Shown: piece after piece, positions 10,225 through 22,000 of the stretch | Layout of the letters: each line of letters begins with the position of its first letter | How positions within the stretch are numbered: the first letter of the stretch is position 1 | NCBI GenBank assembly: GCA_036898135.1 | Contig: CM072526.1 | Coordinates: forward strand, 4,855,555 to 4,919,554 | Origin: Oncomelania hupensis | Lineage: Eukaryota; Mollusca; Gastropoda; Littorinimorpha; Pomatiopsidae | DNA: 64,000 nt | Direction of reading: 5' to 3' | Made by a program: the position numbers and the translations under genes | The notes under the pieces: generated by a model | Told to the model about the DNA's origin: nothing | The model's database searches: none | Seen by the model: the letters and a program-made list of their open reading frames with translations, nothing else

Positions 10225-10920
10225 ATGGAAAACAGACTGCATTTTTTTATTAAAATGCAGGCAATCGTTAGTAAAAATAAATGCAATGTTATGTTTGAGT
10301 ACAATGTTTTAGAAAACGCTATAACAAAGAGCTGGAAAGAATGGATAAACGCAGGCGGATTCACAATAAAAGAAATTCACGAATCTAGTGCTATTATATT
10401 TAATTGTAAACATAAATTATTTAAACAAATGTCAAATACGGCTGCAGCAGAAAATCACACACTCAAACCGCACGCATTTGCCCTATGGAACCACACATTT
10501 AATATAGACATTAATAACAAAGAATGGCTGATGCCAAGAAAAGCAACTAAAGAAGTCTGTTAGAACTGCAATGGAAGATCATACATAACATATACCTTAC
10601 AAACATACTACTGCAGAAAATGAAAGTCATCAATAAAAACAATTGTATCTATTGTCGTCACAATGTAGACTTTATGGAACACTTCTTTTGTTGATGGGAA
10701 TAGGTAAAAAGATTTTGGAATTTTGTTTCAAGCATGCTGTCTGCTAAACTTAGTAAAAAAATGAATGTTCTATGCAAGAGGTGTTTTCTGTTTTAACAAT
10801 TGAACGATTATCTTTAAGAGAGGAAGAAGCAAATTTCGCTAATCATGTTATTTTGATAGGAAAATTGAGCATTAGTATTACCAAGAAAACAAATGCATAG
10901 AATGCTTTGCATGTCATTTT
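10225..10920 (+). pseudogene. LINE remnant with C-terminal zinc-knuckle (zf-RVT-like)
   Basis: A frame at 10225-10563 has no start context of note. In the following sequence other frames read LRLLQWKIIHNIY, LLQKMK, C-YC and EHFFC, with spacing typical of the zf-RVT zinc-binding region found after RT in many LINEs. Frameshifts and stops split the block. It is not clearly related to LINE-R, -A, -B or -C in this window. Function is lost. Confidence 0.55.
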
Positions 10921-11043
10921 TGACAATTATTATTACGATGTTTTAATGGTAACTAACTAGTGGTGTAGATATATAATATTCTCTTGCAAATTTTGTATCA
11001 ATGCTTGTGCGCGAGATAAAACCCTGCTTACTTCACTTGTCCA

Positions 11044-12510
11044 TTTATTCAATTCAATTCAATTCAACCAATTTATTTAAAGTCTGTTCACAAATTATGT
11101 GATTTTAGACTATAAAACAAAGAAACAAAATAATATAAATGATAAGGTGAAAAAAGGGAATACCAATAAATAAATCATAAATATTAATGATAAAAAGAAA
11201 ACAAAATTGAAGAAAAAGAATAAAGCAGCAACAACAAACCCATAAGAACTTATACTGATTAAACAATGTAACCTAATGAAGCACCATCATCTTAACATCT
11301 ACAATACATCGAATAAAATAATTATAAAACTTTTTGTATCTATGTACACGATATAATAAATGCGATTGTCAGCATCAATTCATTATCAGCTAATATTTTT
11401 TACATCATTGTACTGTGTGATAACAGTATTAATATTATTTTCTATGAATAATTTGTTTAGACATGGGCAATGTAATATCAAATGTTCTACAGTCAGAGCA
11501 TTTGAGCATACACATTTTACATCTTTAGAAAATTACTTGCACCGTCTTTAGCTAGTTTATCAGCTAATTCATTTCCTTTTATTCCACAATGAGAGGGAAC
11601 CCACAGAAAATCAACTGTAACATTTTTAATTAATAAACAGTGTAAAAAATATTTGATTTCAAAAATCATTTCTCTTCTATCTGAACAATTCCAATTTTGT
11701 AGCGCATACAAAACAGACTTTGAGTCTACACATAACATTATGCCGAACAAATCTAATGTTAATGCAAGAACACAATTCAAAGCCATAATAATAGCATACA
11801 ATTCTGCAGTAAAGATTGAACATTTTGTCCCTAAATAAAAAGACTTTTCAATATTAAGATCAGGAATAACATATGTAGCACCGGCATCAGAAGTTTCAAG
11901 TAGTGAACCATCTGTATAATTTTTTTGTTTATTGAAGTAAATAGAATTAAAACATTTATTTACATTTTTAGCTAACATGTTTATTTCTTCCTTTTTATGT
12001 AAATCTGTGTAATCTATATCGAACTGAGCCCGTAAGTGTTCCCAAGGGGGTATTTTGGGTGAAATAGGAACAGATTTTACATTACTAATAATAATATCAC
12101 AATTTATCATCACTGCTTCTGTATAATCATGAATAGTCTGAAAGTATGGAATATATTTTGATCTTTTGAGGAATTCGTTTTTAAAAGATATTAACACTTC
12201 ATCGGTTACAGAATTGTCAATATATAAACTTCTAAGAACATATTTTGGAGCAGCTAATTTACGTTGATCTGATAAAGAAAGTTTGCCTGATTCATTATAA
12301 CAACGTTGCGTATTCGTATGCATTGGTACGCCAAGAGCCAATTTTATTGCTTAACTATCTATACTCTGCAATTTATTTAAAAGTGATTTTGGCGCTGAAA
12401 AATACACATCTTGGTCATATATCAATTTCGATCGAACTAGAAAAGTTGCTAGATGTAATAAAGTCTTCGTATCCTGACACACTGAGGAATTCATTAGATT
12501 TTTTTCTGAA
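11044..12510 (-). pseudogene. LINE-B copy 1, 3' half: RT C-terminus and RNase H
   Basis: The minus-strand frame of 274 codons (11517-12341) and its frameshifted upstream continuation carry ALGVPMHTNT, then an RNase H domain: YTDGS, the acidic TAELYAI block, CVDSKSVLYAL, WVPSHCGIKGNELAD. RNase H after RT is characteristic of the I/Jockey-like LINE assemblage. The 3' UTR (11044-11516) matches that of copy 2 near 41.44-41.55 kb and ends in AATTC repeats. Sense breaks at about 12510, where the other half starts in the opposite orientation. Confidence 0.85.
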
Positions 12511-13151
12511 AATAACTTGTCTAGTAATTTAAGTCAAAGTAATTTTAAATATAGATTAGACAACCATAGCAAAGAACAGTATGAAGACCCAATTCCAGAT
12601 GAAAATTTATATACTAATAGTCCTATCACTTTTGATGAAATGATAGATGCTTTGAATTCATTTAAAACTAATAATTCAGCAATTGGGATTGACGGTATCT
12701 CTTATCAGATGTTAAGTCACTTACCCTTAAATTGGAAGAAGTTATTGCACTCACTTATCCAAAACTGTTGGGAAAGTGGAGCTGTACCAGTAGTCTGGAA
12801 GCAGTCTGTAATAATTCCTATCCTCAAACAGGGTAAACCTTCTACATCTGTTACCAGTTATAGACCTATTGCTTTAACTTCACATGTGGGTAAACTTATG
12901 GCAAAAATAATAAATCAGAGACTTTTATTTTATTGTGATAAAAATAATGTAATTCCTGTTAATCAAGCAGGATTTCGCAAGGGCCGAAGCACTGCTGATC
13001 ATCTTGTTAAAATATCTTGTCATATTAAAAAGCAGTTTTCCAAAAGAAAAGGTTTGCTTGCTACATTTTTTGACGTAAAGAAAGCATACGATACTGTTTG
13101 GCATTCTAGATTACTGTATAAACTAAAATCAATAGGGCTTAGTGAACATAT
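12511..13151 (+). pseudogene. LINE-B copy 1, inverted 5' half: RT fingers/palm
   Basis: The plus-strand frame 12517-13179 encodes an RT N-terminal region: NNSAIGIDGISYQML, WKQSVIIPILKQGK, SYRPIALTSHVGKL, NQAGFRKGRSTADH, TFFDVKKAYDTVWH. It corresponds to the part of LINE-B directly upstream of the minus-strand half, so the element is inverted internally at 12510. It is interrupted at 13151 by a DNA transposon and resumes at 15108. The last codons of the open frame belong to that transposon. Confidence 0.85.
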
Positions 13152-15107
13152 GTGTTGCAGCATGAGAAAACCAGGCTAAAGTGTCAAAATATGAAAAATT
13201 ACTTATTTATTTATTAACAAAGTACTAAAAATAATCTTCAAAATGCAAAAAACAGAATTGTTTTATCTTTATTGGTTGATGTTTTATGATTTTTTTAAAT
13301 ATTTTATTTTCTCGGGGGCTAATTTCCAGAAATTGCCTTCAAAGTTTTGAATTGTAAAATGATCATTACTTCACAACCAGAATTTTCCCATGCATGTATT
13401 TGGTATCAAAACAATCAGGAAGATGGCAGCAATATGGCAGTGAGTTGAGATAAGATGAGAAAATTCACATTATACACCATCCACACAATACTAAACATAA
13501 ACAAATTAAAACAGTACGCACAATTTTATATTCTGTACCCATCCATAATGCATAGTGTTTTTAAACATATTAGAAATAAAAACAAGTGTTTAGCAAGTCT
13601 ATAATAACTCAAACACACAATAATATATCAAGAACATGGCCTGAATCAATCATTTTTCTAAAATAAACCCTATCATAATGCCCCCTCCCTCCCCCCCCCC
13701 CCCCCCTCTTAAATCCCTCGTCCCTCAAGTAATCTTTTGTTTAATTGCAAGCAGCTACATCAGCTCAGTTCAAATAGTCAAACAAAGATTACAAACCTAA
13801 AACAAAAGTTTCATTAGGTAGTTTTCAGTCCTAATAATCAAGCTTTAATAATTCCCCGATTCTCCACTCCCTTCCGCACGTCGAATAAATCTGTCGCGTC
13901 ACAGGTGTAAATCAAAATAACATGTCATTTTGCTCTATAAAGTTTAAATAAACACAAATATCAAAGCAAATAATAATTACTAGTAATTTGGTAAATAGTC
14001 CTCATGTTCATTTCCTAAAACAGACAAACCAACAATAATAAATACTGAGAACATAGTCAACTTGTCATGCTAGTAATATTGAATGCAGGCCAGACTACTT
14101 ACCTTTTCAACCCCCCACTCCACCCCCACCCAACAAAATATACTACTGAAATATTTTCCACACTCCTACTGTAATTCTTTCACTGATATCGCCTTTTCAA
14201 CCTTTACCTAAATCTATGCAAGTAGAATGACGGATTATTAAAGACACGCCAATAGCGAAGAGGCCTACGAAACATGAATCATTGAATGAAAACAAACAGT
14301 ATCGTTTAATAACGGGATCAAGCTTCTGCTCGTCAGAATCATAATCCTCATCACAGTTCCCACTGGCACCATCATAAAAATAGTCTGAAAGCAGGTCTTG
14401 GAGCTCTTCAGAAGCAAAACCGGGTCGATTCAAGGCCCTAGCTACTCTAGCAGACGACACATCTACTGACGCTGGAGACGAAGCCATCACTTCCGGTTTC
14501 CAAAAAGAATCGGTCACTTACTTTGACAAATTGTTTCTAACAAATGCAACATAAATATTGCAAGAAAAAACTTGAAATAGATGTATGATGAGTTTATCTA
14601 CATTAAAAAAATTCACTTTGAACTAAAAATCGTCGAAAATCTATAGGAAACACTTCAGTTTTTCACGACCCGCCTAGAGACACATTCGAACACAACTTGT
14701 GTCACAAGCAAGCTTCGGAACAAGGAATTTCATGAAAAATGCATACGCCACACACTTTTATGTACCAAAAAGTAGTAGCAATAGGGACTTTTTACTCTCC
14801 AGACGTTATATATCAATCCACATTGGGGATTTCCCTTCATAGTCGGACAAGAAAAGTTGGGGTATCGGAGGTCAATTAGTGCCATTGTTTTAGCAAGGTG
14901 TGATCAACACCCTGATGAAAATCAACAAAATAAACAATGTTTCAGTAATTTTTGAACAAAATCCGTTTGGGATATTAAAGAAAAGTCTTTAATAAAGACA
15001 AAGAGGCAACAATCCTAAAATTGATGGGGTAGCCTATTTTTAGTGTTTTACGGCTGTAGCAGCGAATCAATCCTGGCGTCTTTAGCCGGGTTTTGTCATG
15101 CGGTAAC
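13152..15107. mobile_element. ~1.96 kb TIR DNA transposon inserted in LINE-B
   Basis: The ends are inverted repeats of about 28 bp sharing GCATGA-AAAACC-GGCTAAAG (left 13160-13180, right 15081-15099 in reverse). The flanks carry the 6-bp duplication ACATAT (13146-13151 and 15108-15113), and removing one copy rejoins the LINE-B frame. The interior is AT-rich with a C tract at 13690-13706 and one acidic minus-strand frame (14197-14517). No DDE domain was recognised, so it is probably non-autonomous. The superfamily is not assigned. Confidence 0.75.
14197..14517 (-). CDS. acidic 106-residue hypothetical inside the DNA transposon
   Basis: An ATG-initiated frame encodes a soluble, acidic protein: SSARVARALNRPGF, EELQDLLSDYFYD and a DEDYDSDE cluster in the first 70 residues, then a less convincing hydrophobic tail. 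The first two-thirds could be a real exon, because the sequence turns intron-like after the acidic cluster. I do not recognise the family. It could be the 5' exon of the transposon's own gene, or captured host sequence. No neighbouring exon was found. Confidence 0.3.
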   Translation of the reverse strand: MTDSFWKPEVMASSPASVDVSSARVARALNRPGFASEELQDLLSDYFYDGASGNCDEDYDSDEQKLDPVIKRYCLFSFNDSCFVGLFAIGVSLIIRHSTCIDLGKG

Positions 15108-15660
15108 ACATATTTATATGTATATAAAAAGTTTATTACATGATAGATCTATATGTACACGAATTGGTAAAACATATTCTTCATTTCAAAATGTTAATAC
15201 CGGTATTCCACAAGGTTCTATAATTGCACCTCTTTTAATTACTTTATTAATACATGACCTACCTAAGGTTTTATCGAAAAATACCCATGTGGTGCAATAT
15301 GCTGACGACATAGCAATGTGGATGAATGTTAAATTAAGAAAGCATACAAATAAAAGAAGTACTATTTATGTTGAAAAAATATATCAAACTGAACTAAATA
15401 ATTTATCTACATATATGACAAACAGGGGTCTGGAATTATCCGGGGAAAAAAACTAGTTTAATGTTATTTAACAACGGAGAAAATCCAAAATGTTTACCAG
15501 AATTAAAACATGACAACAAAAGGCTTGCTTATAAACAAATTATAAATTTTTGGGTGTCTATTTTACACCAAAATTAAGTTGGAGATATCATATAGAATAT
15601 TGAATCAATAAAGCAAGACAAAGATTAAATTTATTGAAAATAATAAATGTACAAGCTTGT
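15108..15660 (+). pseudogene. LINE-B copy 1, RT catalytic segment
   Basis: Continues the plus-strand half after the transposon: IYMYIKSLL, GIPQGSIIAP and the YADD catalytic box at 15298-15309, then GLELSGEK, a frameshift near 15450, and decayed thumb sequence to about 15650. This is precisely the residue at which the minus-strand 3' half (12510 downwards) begins, so the two halves together are one contiguous LINE. Confidence 0.85.
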
Positions 15661-16271
15661 CCATTTATTCTTTTCTCTTGAAAGCATATTTGTTCGTAAG
15701 TGTTTGTCTTTGTTTAATCTTATTTGTCTTTTCATTTACCACACAGCTTATTTGTGAAAAATGAAACACACACTGAGAAAGTACATTGCAGTTTTTTTAA
15801 AAAAGCACTAAAGAAGGACTGAGGAGCTACAACCCAGAAGAAAATAAAAAATTAAAAAAATAAATTAAAACATTTTTTGCGGTCTCGGTCTGCCAACTGA
15901 GGTTTAAAACAAAATTCTGTCTAATTTCATCGATGTTAACAAATTTTAAATGACATAAATATAATTATTTATTGATTCATCAATACAACCGGGTTTAACC
16001 TGATGAATATTATTTCATAAAGCCATCAATATTTCTGAAGATCAGTCCAAGACACCCCTATCAAGTGTGTGATATCAATAGTAATTTATAACAGTAGCAG
16101 CAGTTACATTTTGACATTTTGTTAAGTGGTGAAAAATCGATGCCACGAATTTGTAAAATTCCTGCCATGTATTGAACGATTCGCTTATTATGTCATATGA
16201 AATTGTAATACGTGTGTTTTAGTGTTTCGTTGCGGACAAATAAAAATGTCTGGTTTGTAACAATAAAACTA

Positions 16272-16273
<2 letters not shown>
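15661..16273. other. no gene seen
   Basis: AT-rich noncoding sequence outside the LINE-B insertion. It ends with GTTTGTAACAATAAAACTAA leading into a TAA repeat, possibly a decayed retroelement tail. Confidence 0.35.

Positions 16274-16345
<72 letters not shown>
16274..16345. repeat. (TAA)n microsatellite
   Basis: About 24 uninterrupted TAA triplets. The minus-strand frame across it is a poly-isoleucine artefact. Confidence 0.95.
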
Positions 16346-16347
<2 letters not shown>

Positions 16348-16985
16348 GGAAATACTAAAAGAAAAAAAGAAAATTTAGAAAAAAGAAAGAGAAAACAACG
16401 TACCAGTAAACTGTGATGACGATGCACACAAACAGTACAGAGGATCAGTTGCAGGTAGTTTTGTGGTAGAATTCTGCAAGTGTAGATAGAACTAGCCTGA
16501 TCACCTCTAAGATGGCTGCAGGCAGGTAGATAAACGTCACCGGACACTAGAAGCATATAGGGGACTTAAGATGGCTGCTTCTAGATTCTAGGCTTATATA
16601 GGCGACTGCCACGTCGGAAGATGTTTAAGGGGTGGGGGGAGGGAGGAGCAACATATTTTCGGGGGAGGAGCTAAGTAGAGGGAAGGGACATTATTGTTAT
16701 AATAGTTTTGTAAAGGTTATTTGCACATATTCTGCTGACAATATCGTAGTATGTTTTAGAATTCGATAGTGTGTGTGTTTTAATGAAGAAGTGCAACAGA
16801 GATTATTTTGTGTTCCAAAGTACCAATCACAGTGTGATTAAATAAATAACATAAAACCAGAACACATTTGAGCTCATTCGTACATCACACTCACACACCC
16901 ACACCCACACACACACACACACACCCTCACACACAGAGAGGCACTGTACATATATGCACGCAGACATCCCACCTGATTTGGTTTC
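16346..16985. other. no gene seen; (CA)n tract at 16904-16937
   Basis: Noncoding sequence with a G-rich patch (16628-16685) and a CA/CCCACA repeat. No domain-bearing frame. Confidence 0.4.
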
Positions 16986-17150
16986 ATCAAGTGATATATA
17001 CTGTAAAGGGATGGATTTTGGCCACTCCCCTGCCACAGATCCGTTTTAACATTCACAGTGAGTGTTTCATCAAGTGATAGATACTGTAAAGGGATGGATA
17101 TTGGCCACTCCCCTGCCACAGATCCGTTTAACATTCACAGTGAGTGTTGA
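16986..17150 (-). repeat. 81-bp tandem duplication related to the 53 kb minisatellite
   Basis: Two nearly identical units run from TTTCATCAAGTGATA through CTGTAAAGGGATGGAT, CCACTCCCCTGCCACAGATC and CATTCACAGTGAGTGT. The reverse complement of the unit end (ACTCACTGTG, ATGTTAAA, GGATCTGTGGCAGGG) matches the start of the 42-bp minisatellite at 52970-53010. Confidence 0.8.
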
Positions 17151-17260
17151 CCATTAAAAATTATGCTTACTAAAATAAAAACAAACAAAAAACTCAAAGC
17201 AAGACGATATGCTAAACTGATAACAATCCGCAAGGAATGTAACTGTAACGTATGATTAGG

Positions 17261-17678
17261 CGCTGGTCAATATACGATTTGACTCAAGCTGCCTAAGGCG
17301 CTGGCCAATATAGGATATGACTCAAGCTGCCTAAGGCGCTGGCCAATATAGGATATGACTCAAGCTGCCTAAGGCGCTGGTCAATATAGGATATGACTCA
17401 AGCTGCCTAAGGCGCTGGCCAATATAGGCTATGACTCAAGCTGCCTAAGGCGCTGGCCAATATAGGATACGACTCAAGCTGCCTAAGGCTCTGGCCAATA
17501 TAGGCTATGACTCAAGCTGCATAAGGCGCTGGCCAATATAGGCTATGACTCAAGCTGCATAAGGCTCTGGCCAATATAGGCTATGACTCAAGCTGCCTAA
17601 GGCGCTGGCCAATATAGGCTATGACTCAAGCTGCCTAAGGCGCTGGCTAATATAGGATATAACTCAAGCTGCCCAAAC
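17261..17678. repeat. 38-bp minisatellite, 11 copies
   Basis: Units starting CGCTGGCCAATATAGG recur exactly every 38 bp from 17261 to the last at 17641. Differences are single bases (GGCTATG or GGATATG, GCGCTGG or GCTCTGG). There are no variable spacers, so it is not a CRISPR-like array. Confidence 0.95.
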
Positions 17679-18785
17679 CCAGGGTGCCAACTTGTTGCCT
17701 TATGTGCTTCGTCGGACGCTCCAGACTACTGAGCAGTCTTGGGCGAACGAGAGGGAATGGGATCTAGTGCTTCCTGTGGGGAGAGGAGGAGGTGCATGAG
17801 AGGGGGGGGGGGTGTTTTTGTAACTAATACCCATCTATCTAATGGCTTCTTCATGTTTTTTCATCTTCTTCTTCTTTTGGAGTTGAGCAGCCACAATCAA
17901 TACGTTGATTCATTTGCTGCTGTAGGTTGTTACTAGGGAGAGGCCGTGTTTTGCATGGTGTGGTGAAAAAACAACAAAGAAACAAAACAAAACCAAAATA
18001 TAAACACCGAACACTCTAGAATAAATAATATGAAGCCACTTGCTGTATGCACAACTAATAATTATGTGGAGCTGATGGACAGCCACAGCATGTCGAGGCC
18101 ACAGTCTTATGCTGTGCAAGGCCCATAAGTGGCTGCAGCAGCAAGGGACATTTAAAAACTGACGTCACCTAACAGATGACATTGACATTGAAAGAAGGAG
18201 AGGTGGGGGTTGGGGATGGGGGGCGGATGAGAGTTGAGACGGAGTGGCTGTGTGGTTTAAATGCCACGTGACAGCAGGTTGCTGTCCGAGGGGTCAGGAG
18301 CGTTGGCTTCTTCGGCGGAGAGGTCGTTCCAGTCCCTGATGGGGCTGAGTGGTGTGGTGCCGCTGCAGCACTGAATAGCTCAGTATGCTGCAGTCCATGC
18401 GGACAGCATAGCTAAGGACAGCCGAGGTTTACGGTGGTCGCCCTGCCCTCGTCCCTACGCAGTGTTCGGACAATCATTCAATCAAGTCGTCAACATCGGT
18501 GCGAAACCTGCAAGATTTTATTTTATTTTATTTCTTTATTTACTTTATTGTCCCTTTTTCATAGAGAAATTCTGGGCCGCCTACCCTGGAGAAAGGGCAG
18601 TCGCAGCCTGTGGCGCGCCCAAACCCAAAATAACATTTGTTGTGATTTTGACATTTTGGTTTGAAAGATGGTTTTGTTGTTGTTGTTTGTGGTGGTGGTG
18701 ATGATAATGATTATGATGATGATTAGGAGGAGGAGGAAGAGGCTGATAATGATAATGATAAGTGTGGAAACAGAAAAACGTGGGA
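17679..18785. other. no gene seen
   Basis: Noncoding sequence with a G run at 17800-17812 and GAT/GTT triplet patches (18670-18760). Short frames have no recognisable domain. A LINE-A 5' UTR could begin anywhere near its right end. Confidence 0.35.
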
Positions 18786-18789
18786 GGTA

Positions 18790-18976
18790 GGGGGGAGGAT
18801 GGGATCAGGAGGAGGAGGAGGAGGAGGAGGGAGAGAGGCAGAGCGAGAGAGAGAGCAAGAGAGGGGGAGAGCGAGAGAGAGAGAGAAAATGAGAGAGAGC
18901 AAGAGAGAGCGAGAAAGAGAGGGAGAGGGAGCACACAAAAAAAAGAGAGAGAGAGAGAGTCTGAATATGAATGAAA

Positions 18977-19008
<32 letters not shown>

Positions 19009-19018
19009 TCTGAATGTG
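18790..19018. repeat. (GGA)n/(GA)n purine tract
   Basis: A long purine-only tract with GAGAGA interruptions. The phrase GAGAGAGTCTGAATATGAAT is repeated with one change about 60 bp later (18951 and 19004). Frames of Arg/Glu or Ser/Leu over it are artefacts. It directly precedes LINE-A and may be its insertion site or 5' region. Confidence 0.85.
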
Positions 19019-22000
19019 AATGAGGAGTTTCCGGTTGACGCCAACAGGTTGTACCGACCCGAGCTCTGTTGAATTTTGTGTTTGCGGTGTTTACAGTGTT
19101 TTGTTGTGAGTTTTGTATTGTGTAATTGTTGTCCCATGGATCCTCAAGTAAGTGTAGCGTTGCTTTGCTTCTCTTTTTATGTTCGTTTGGTTACTCTATC
19201 TTTTTTTCGCTTCGTTCACTGTGCGTTCTTGCACTCACGTAGTCCGCCATCTTGCTCCGGCATCCCATCCACAAGCTACACACGCGATAAGCTACTGTCA
19301 TTGAAGTCTAAACGCACGAAGCTCGCTCCCGACCTTGTGTTCCGATTAAAAGAGTTCTCGATCGGCCGTCATTTGCCCAGAAAACGGACTAGTCGTGGAG
19401 GCAAACGCAAACAAAACATCTCGTCTATCCCTGTTGTCCTTACACACAGATCGCCTACGCTTTCCAACGCTGACCCCACGCTTCATGTTGCATCACACCA
19501 AGAGTGTACCACTAGGCCTGAGACTCATCGCTGTAACACAGACAATCTCATTCACATCAACCTCTCCCCTCAACCTCTATCTTCACACCTCGATAGCCAT
19601 AGCCCTCTAGGCCTATGCATTGCATCATTCAATGCTTAATCACTAGGTCCCATTGAAAAACGTACCGCACTGCAAGAATTCATCTCACACAAGCAGACTG
19701 ACATAATGTTCATCCAAGAAACTTGGTTTCGGCAGACTGGCGACGAGGGTAAATGCTTTGATTTAACCCCTTCTGGCTACTCTGTATGCTCGCTGCCTCG
19801 CTCAAATCGCGGTGGGGGCCTCGCTATCATTTACAGAAACAGTCTGTCCCGTCACCTTGGCTTCATTACAGACTTCGCTTTCACTCACTCGTCCTTTGAA
19901 GTTGTTCAACTTAGCCTGTCCGTTCCACAGCAGAACATTCACTTCATATGCATATATCGCACCTTTCCAAGCAAGAAAAATAAATTAACTGATGCAATTT
20001 TCCACCAAGAATTTCCAGTCCTGCTTGATTATTGCAACACACTGTCAGGAACATACATAGTTTTAGGAGACATTAACTTTCACTTTGACCAACCCCAGCA
20101 ACCTTCCACCGCAAAGATGATTGAACTTTTAGATCAGTTTAGTCTTTCTCAGTCAGTCACAGAACCCACCCACAGCCGTGGTCACATCATAGATTGGGTT
20201 ATGCATAGGCCTCAGGATAATGTTGTTAGATCAACTTCAGTCACCCAGGAATTAACATCTGACCATTTCTGTGTCATGTGCGAACTAAGCGTCGCAGCCC
20301 CCCCTCCTCCCCCCATGTTCAGGAAGGCTCGCAGCCTGCGTACCATGGATAGGGATGCTTTCAAGCAAGAGCTTACCGCTAAAGTGACACCAGAACTGTG
20401 CCCCACTGTGGATCAGCTGAATAGTACACTTCAGGCGGTGCTTGATCGACACGCTCCCGTGGCCCAGAAAAAGGTCAAGGCAACTCGCTCAGCACCCTGG
20501 TACGAGTCTATTACGGACGAGCTCTCTGAGGCGAAGATACACCGACGCAAAGCTGAGAAAAAGTGGCTCAAATCGGGTTTAGAAGTCAGCAAGCAGATTT
20601 TCACCGCTGCAAAAAAAACGGGTCACTAAAATAGTCCAGACTGCCAAAACCCGGTACTTTAGCGACAGAATTAGCAGCAGTGAAACTTGTAAACAGTTGT
20701 TTGACATTTGCAATCAGCTAAGGGGTAAGAGCAATGCAACATCACTCCCATCCACACATCCAGCATGTAAGCTCCCAGATGTATTTTGTAATTATTTCAC
20801 AAAGAAAGTGGCTGACATAAGGGCCGCTCTTGATAGCCATGAGATCCCACTCACTAACCCATTCTCACCTTCCCTCACCACCGCAAAGATGGAAGTTTTT
20901 CAACCAATAACAGAGCAAGAAGTCAAGAAAGTCATCTTAAGCTCAAAACCAACATCTTGCTCTCTCGACCCCATTCCTACCCCCATGTTGATAGAGAATC
21001 TTGACCTTCTACTCCCGACCATTACCCACATTATCAACGAGAGTCTGTCCTCTGGTGTTGTTCCGTCTGTGTTCAAAGCGGCTGTCATCAAACCCCTCCT
21101 TAAAAAGACAAGTTTAGACAAAAATAATCTAAAGAACTATAGACCTGTTTCAAACCTCTCCTTCCTGTCCAAAGTCATATAAAAATTGTTCTCAAACAAC
21201 TGTTTGCCTACCTATATGATAACGCTTTACTTTGCCCCAACCAGTCTGCCTACCGACCCTTCCACAGCACTGAGACAGCCCTCCTAAAGGTAACCAATGA
21301 TCTGTTGCTTGCCTTAGATAATGGCAACGTCTCCGTTCTCACCTTATTAGACCTCTCAGCCACCTTTGACACAGTCGACCATCACATTCTCTTTAACACT
21401 CTTCAACACTATTTTGGAATCTCTGGCTCGGTCCTGGCTTGGTTCCACTCATATCTTTCTGACAGATCACAAGCAGTCACTGTCGATGGCTGTTTCTCCA
21501 GCACAGCAGACTTGGTGTGCGGCGTGCCTCAGGGTTCCGTTTTAGGGCCGGTGTTATTCACTCTGTACACCAAGCCACTGCTTCTCCTGCTTAGAAAGCA
21601 TGCTGTTGAGAGTCAGTCATTTGCAGACGACACACAACTGTATAAATCCACCGCCCCCTCTCTCATTAATTCCACTGTTCAGACTTTGGAGAACTGCATC
21701 ACAGACATTAAGTCATGGATGACACTGAACAAGCTTAAGCTTAATGACGATAAAACCGAAGCATTCCTCATTCACAAGCACAACACCTCCTCCTCACTCT
21801 CGCCTCTCCCAACATCGCTTACAGCAGGGACAACAAACATTAAGTTCTCATCCTCAGCAAGAAGTCTCGGCTACATTCTCTCCGATGACCTGTCCCTCAA
21901 CAACCACATCTCCAACGTCTGTCGCTCTGCATACACGGCCATACGCCAAATCAGCTCCTTTCGCCACTATCTTACATTCCCTGCCACCAAAACCCTAGTC

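Noticed and set aside
17261..17678. Possible CRISPR array
   Set aside because: Units are directly adjacent with no unique spacers, and the window is eukaryotic.
18581..19137. Ser/Leu-rich or Arg/Glu-rich frames
   Set aside because: Artefacts of the purine tract upstream of LINE-A.
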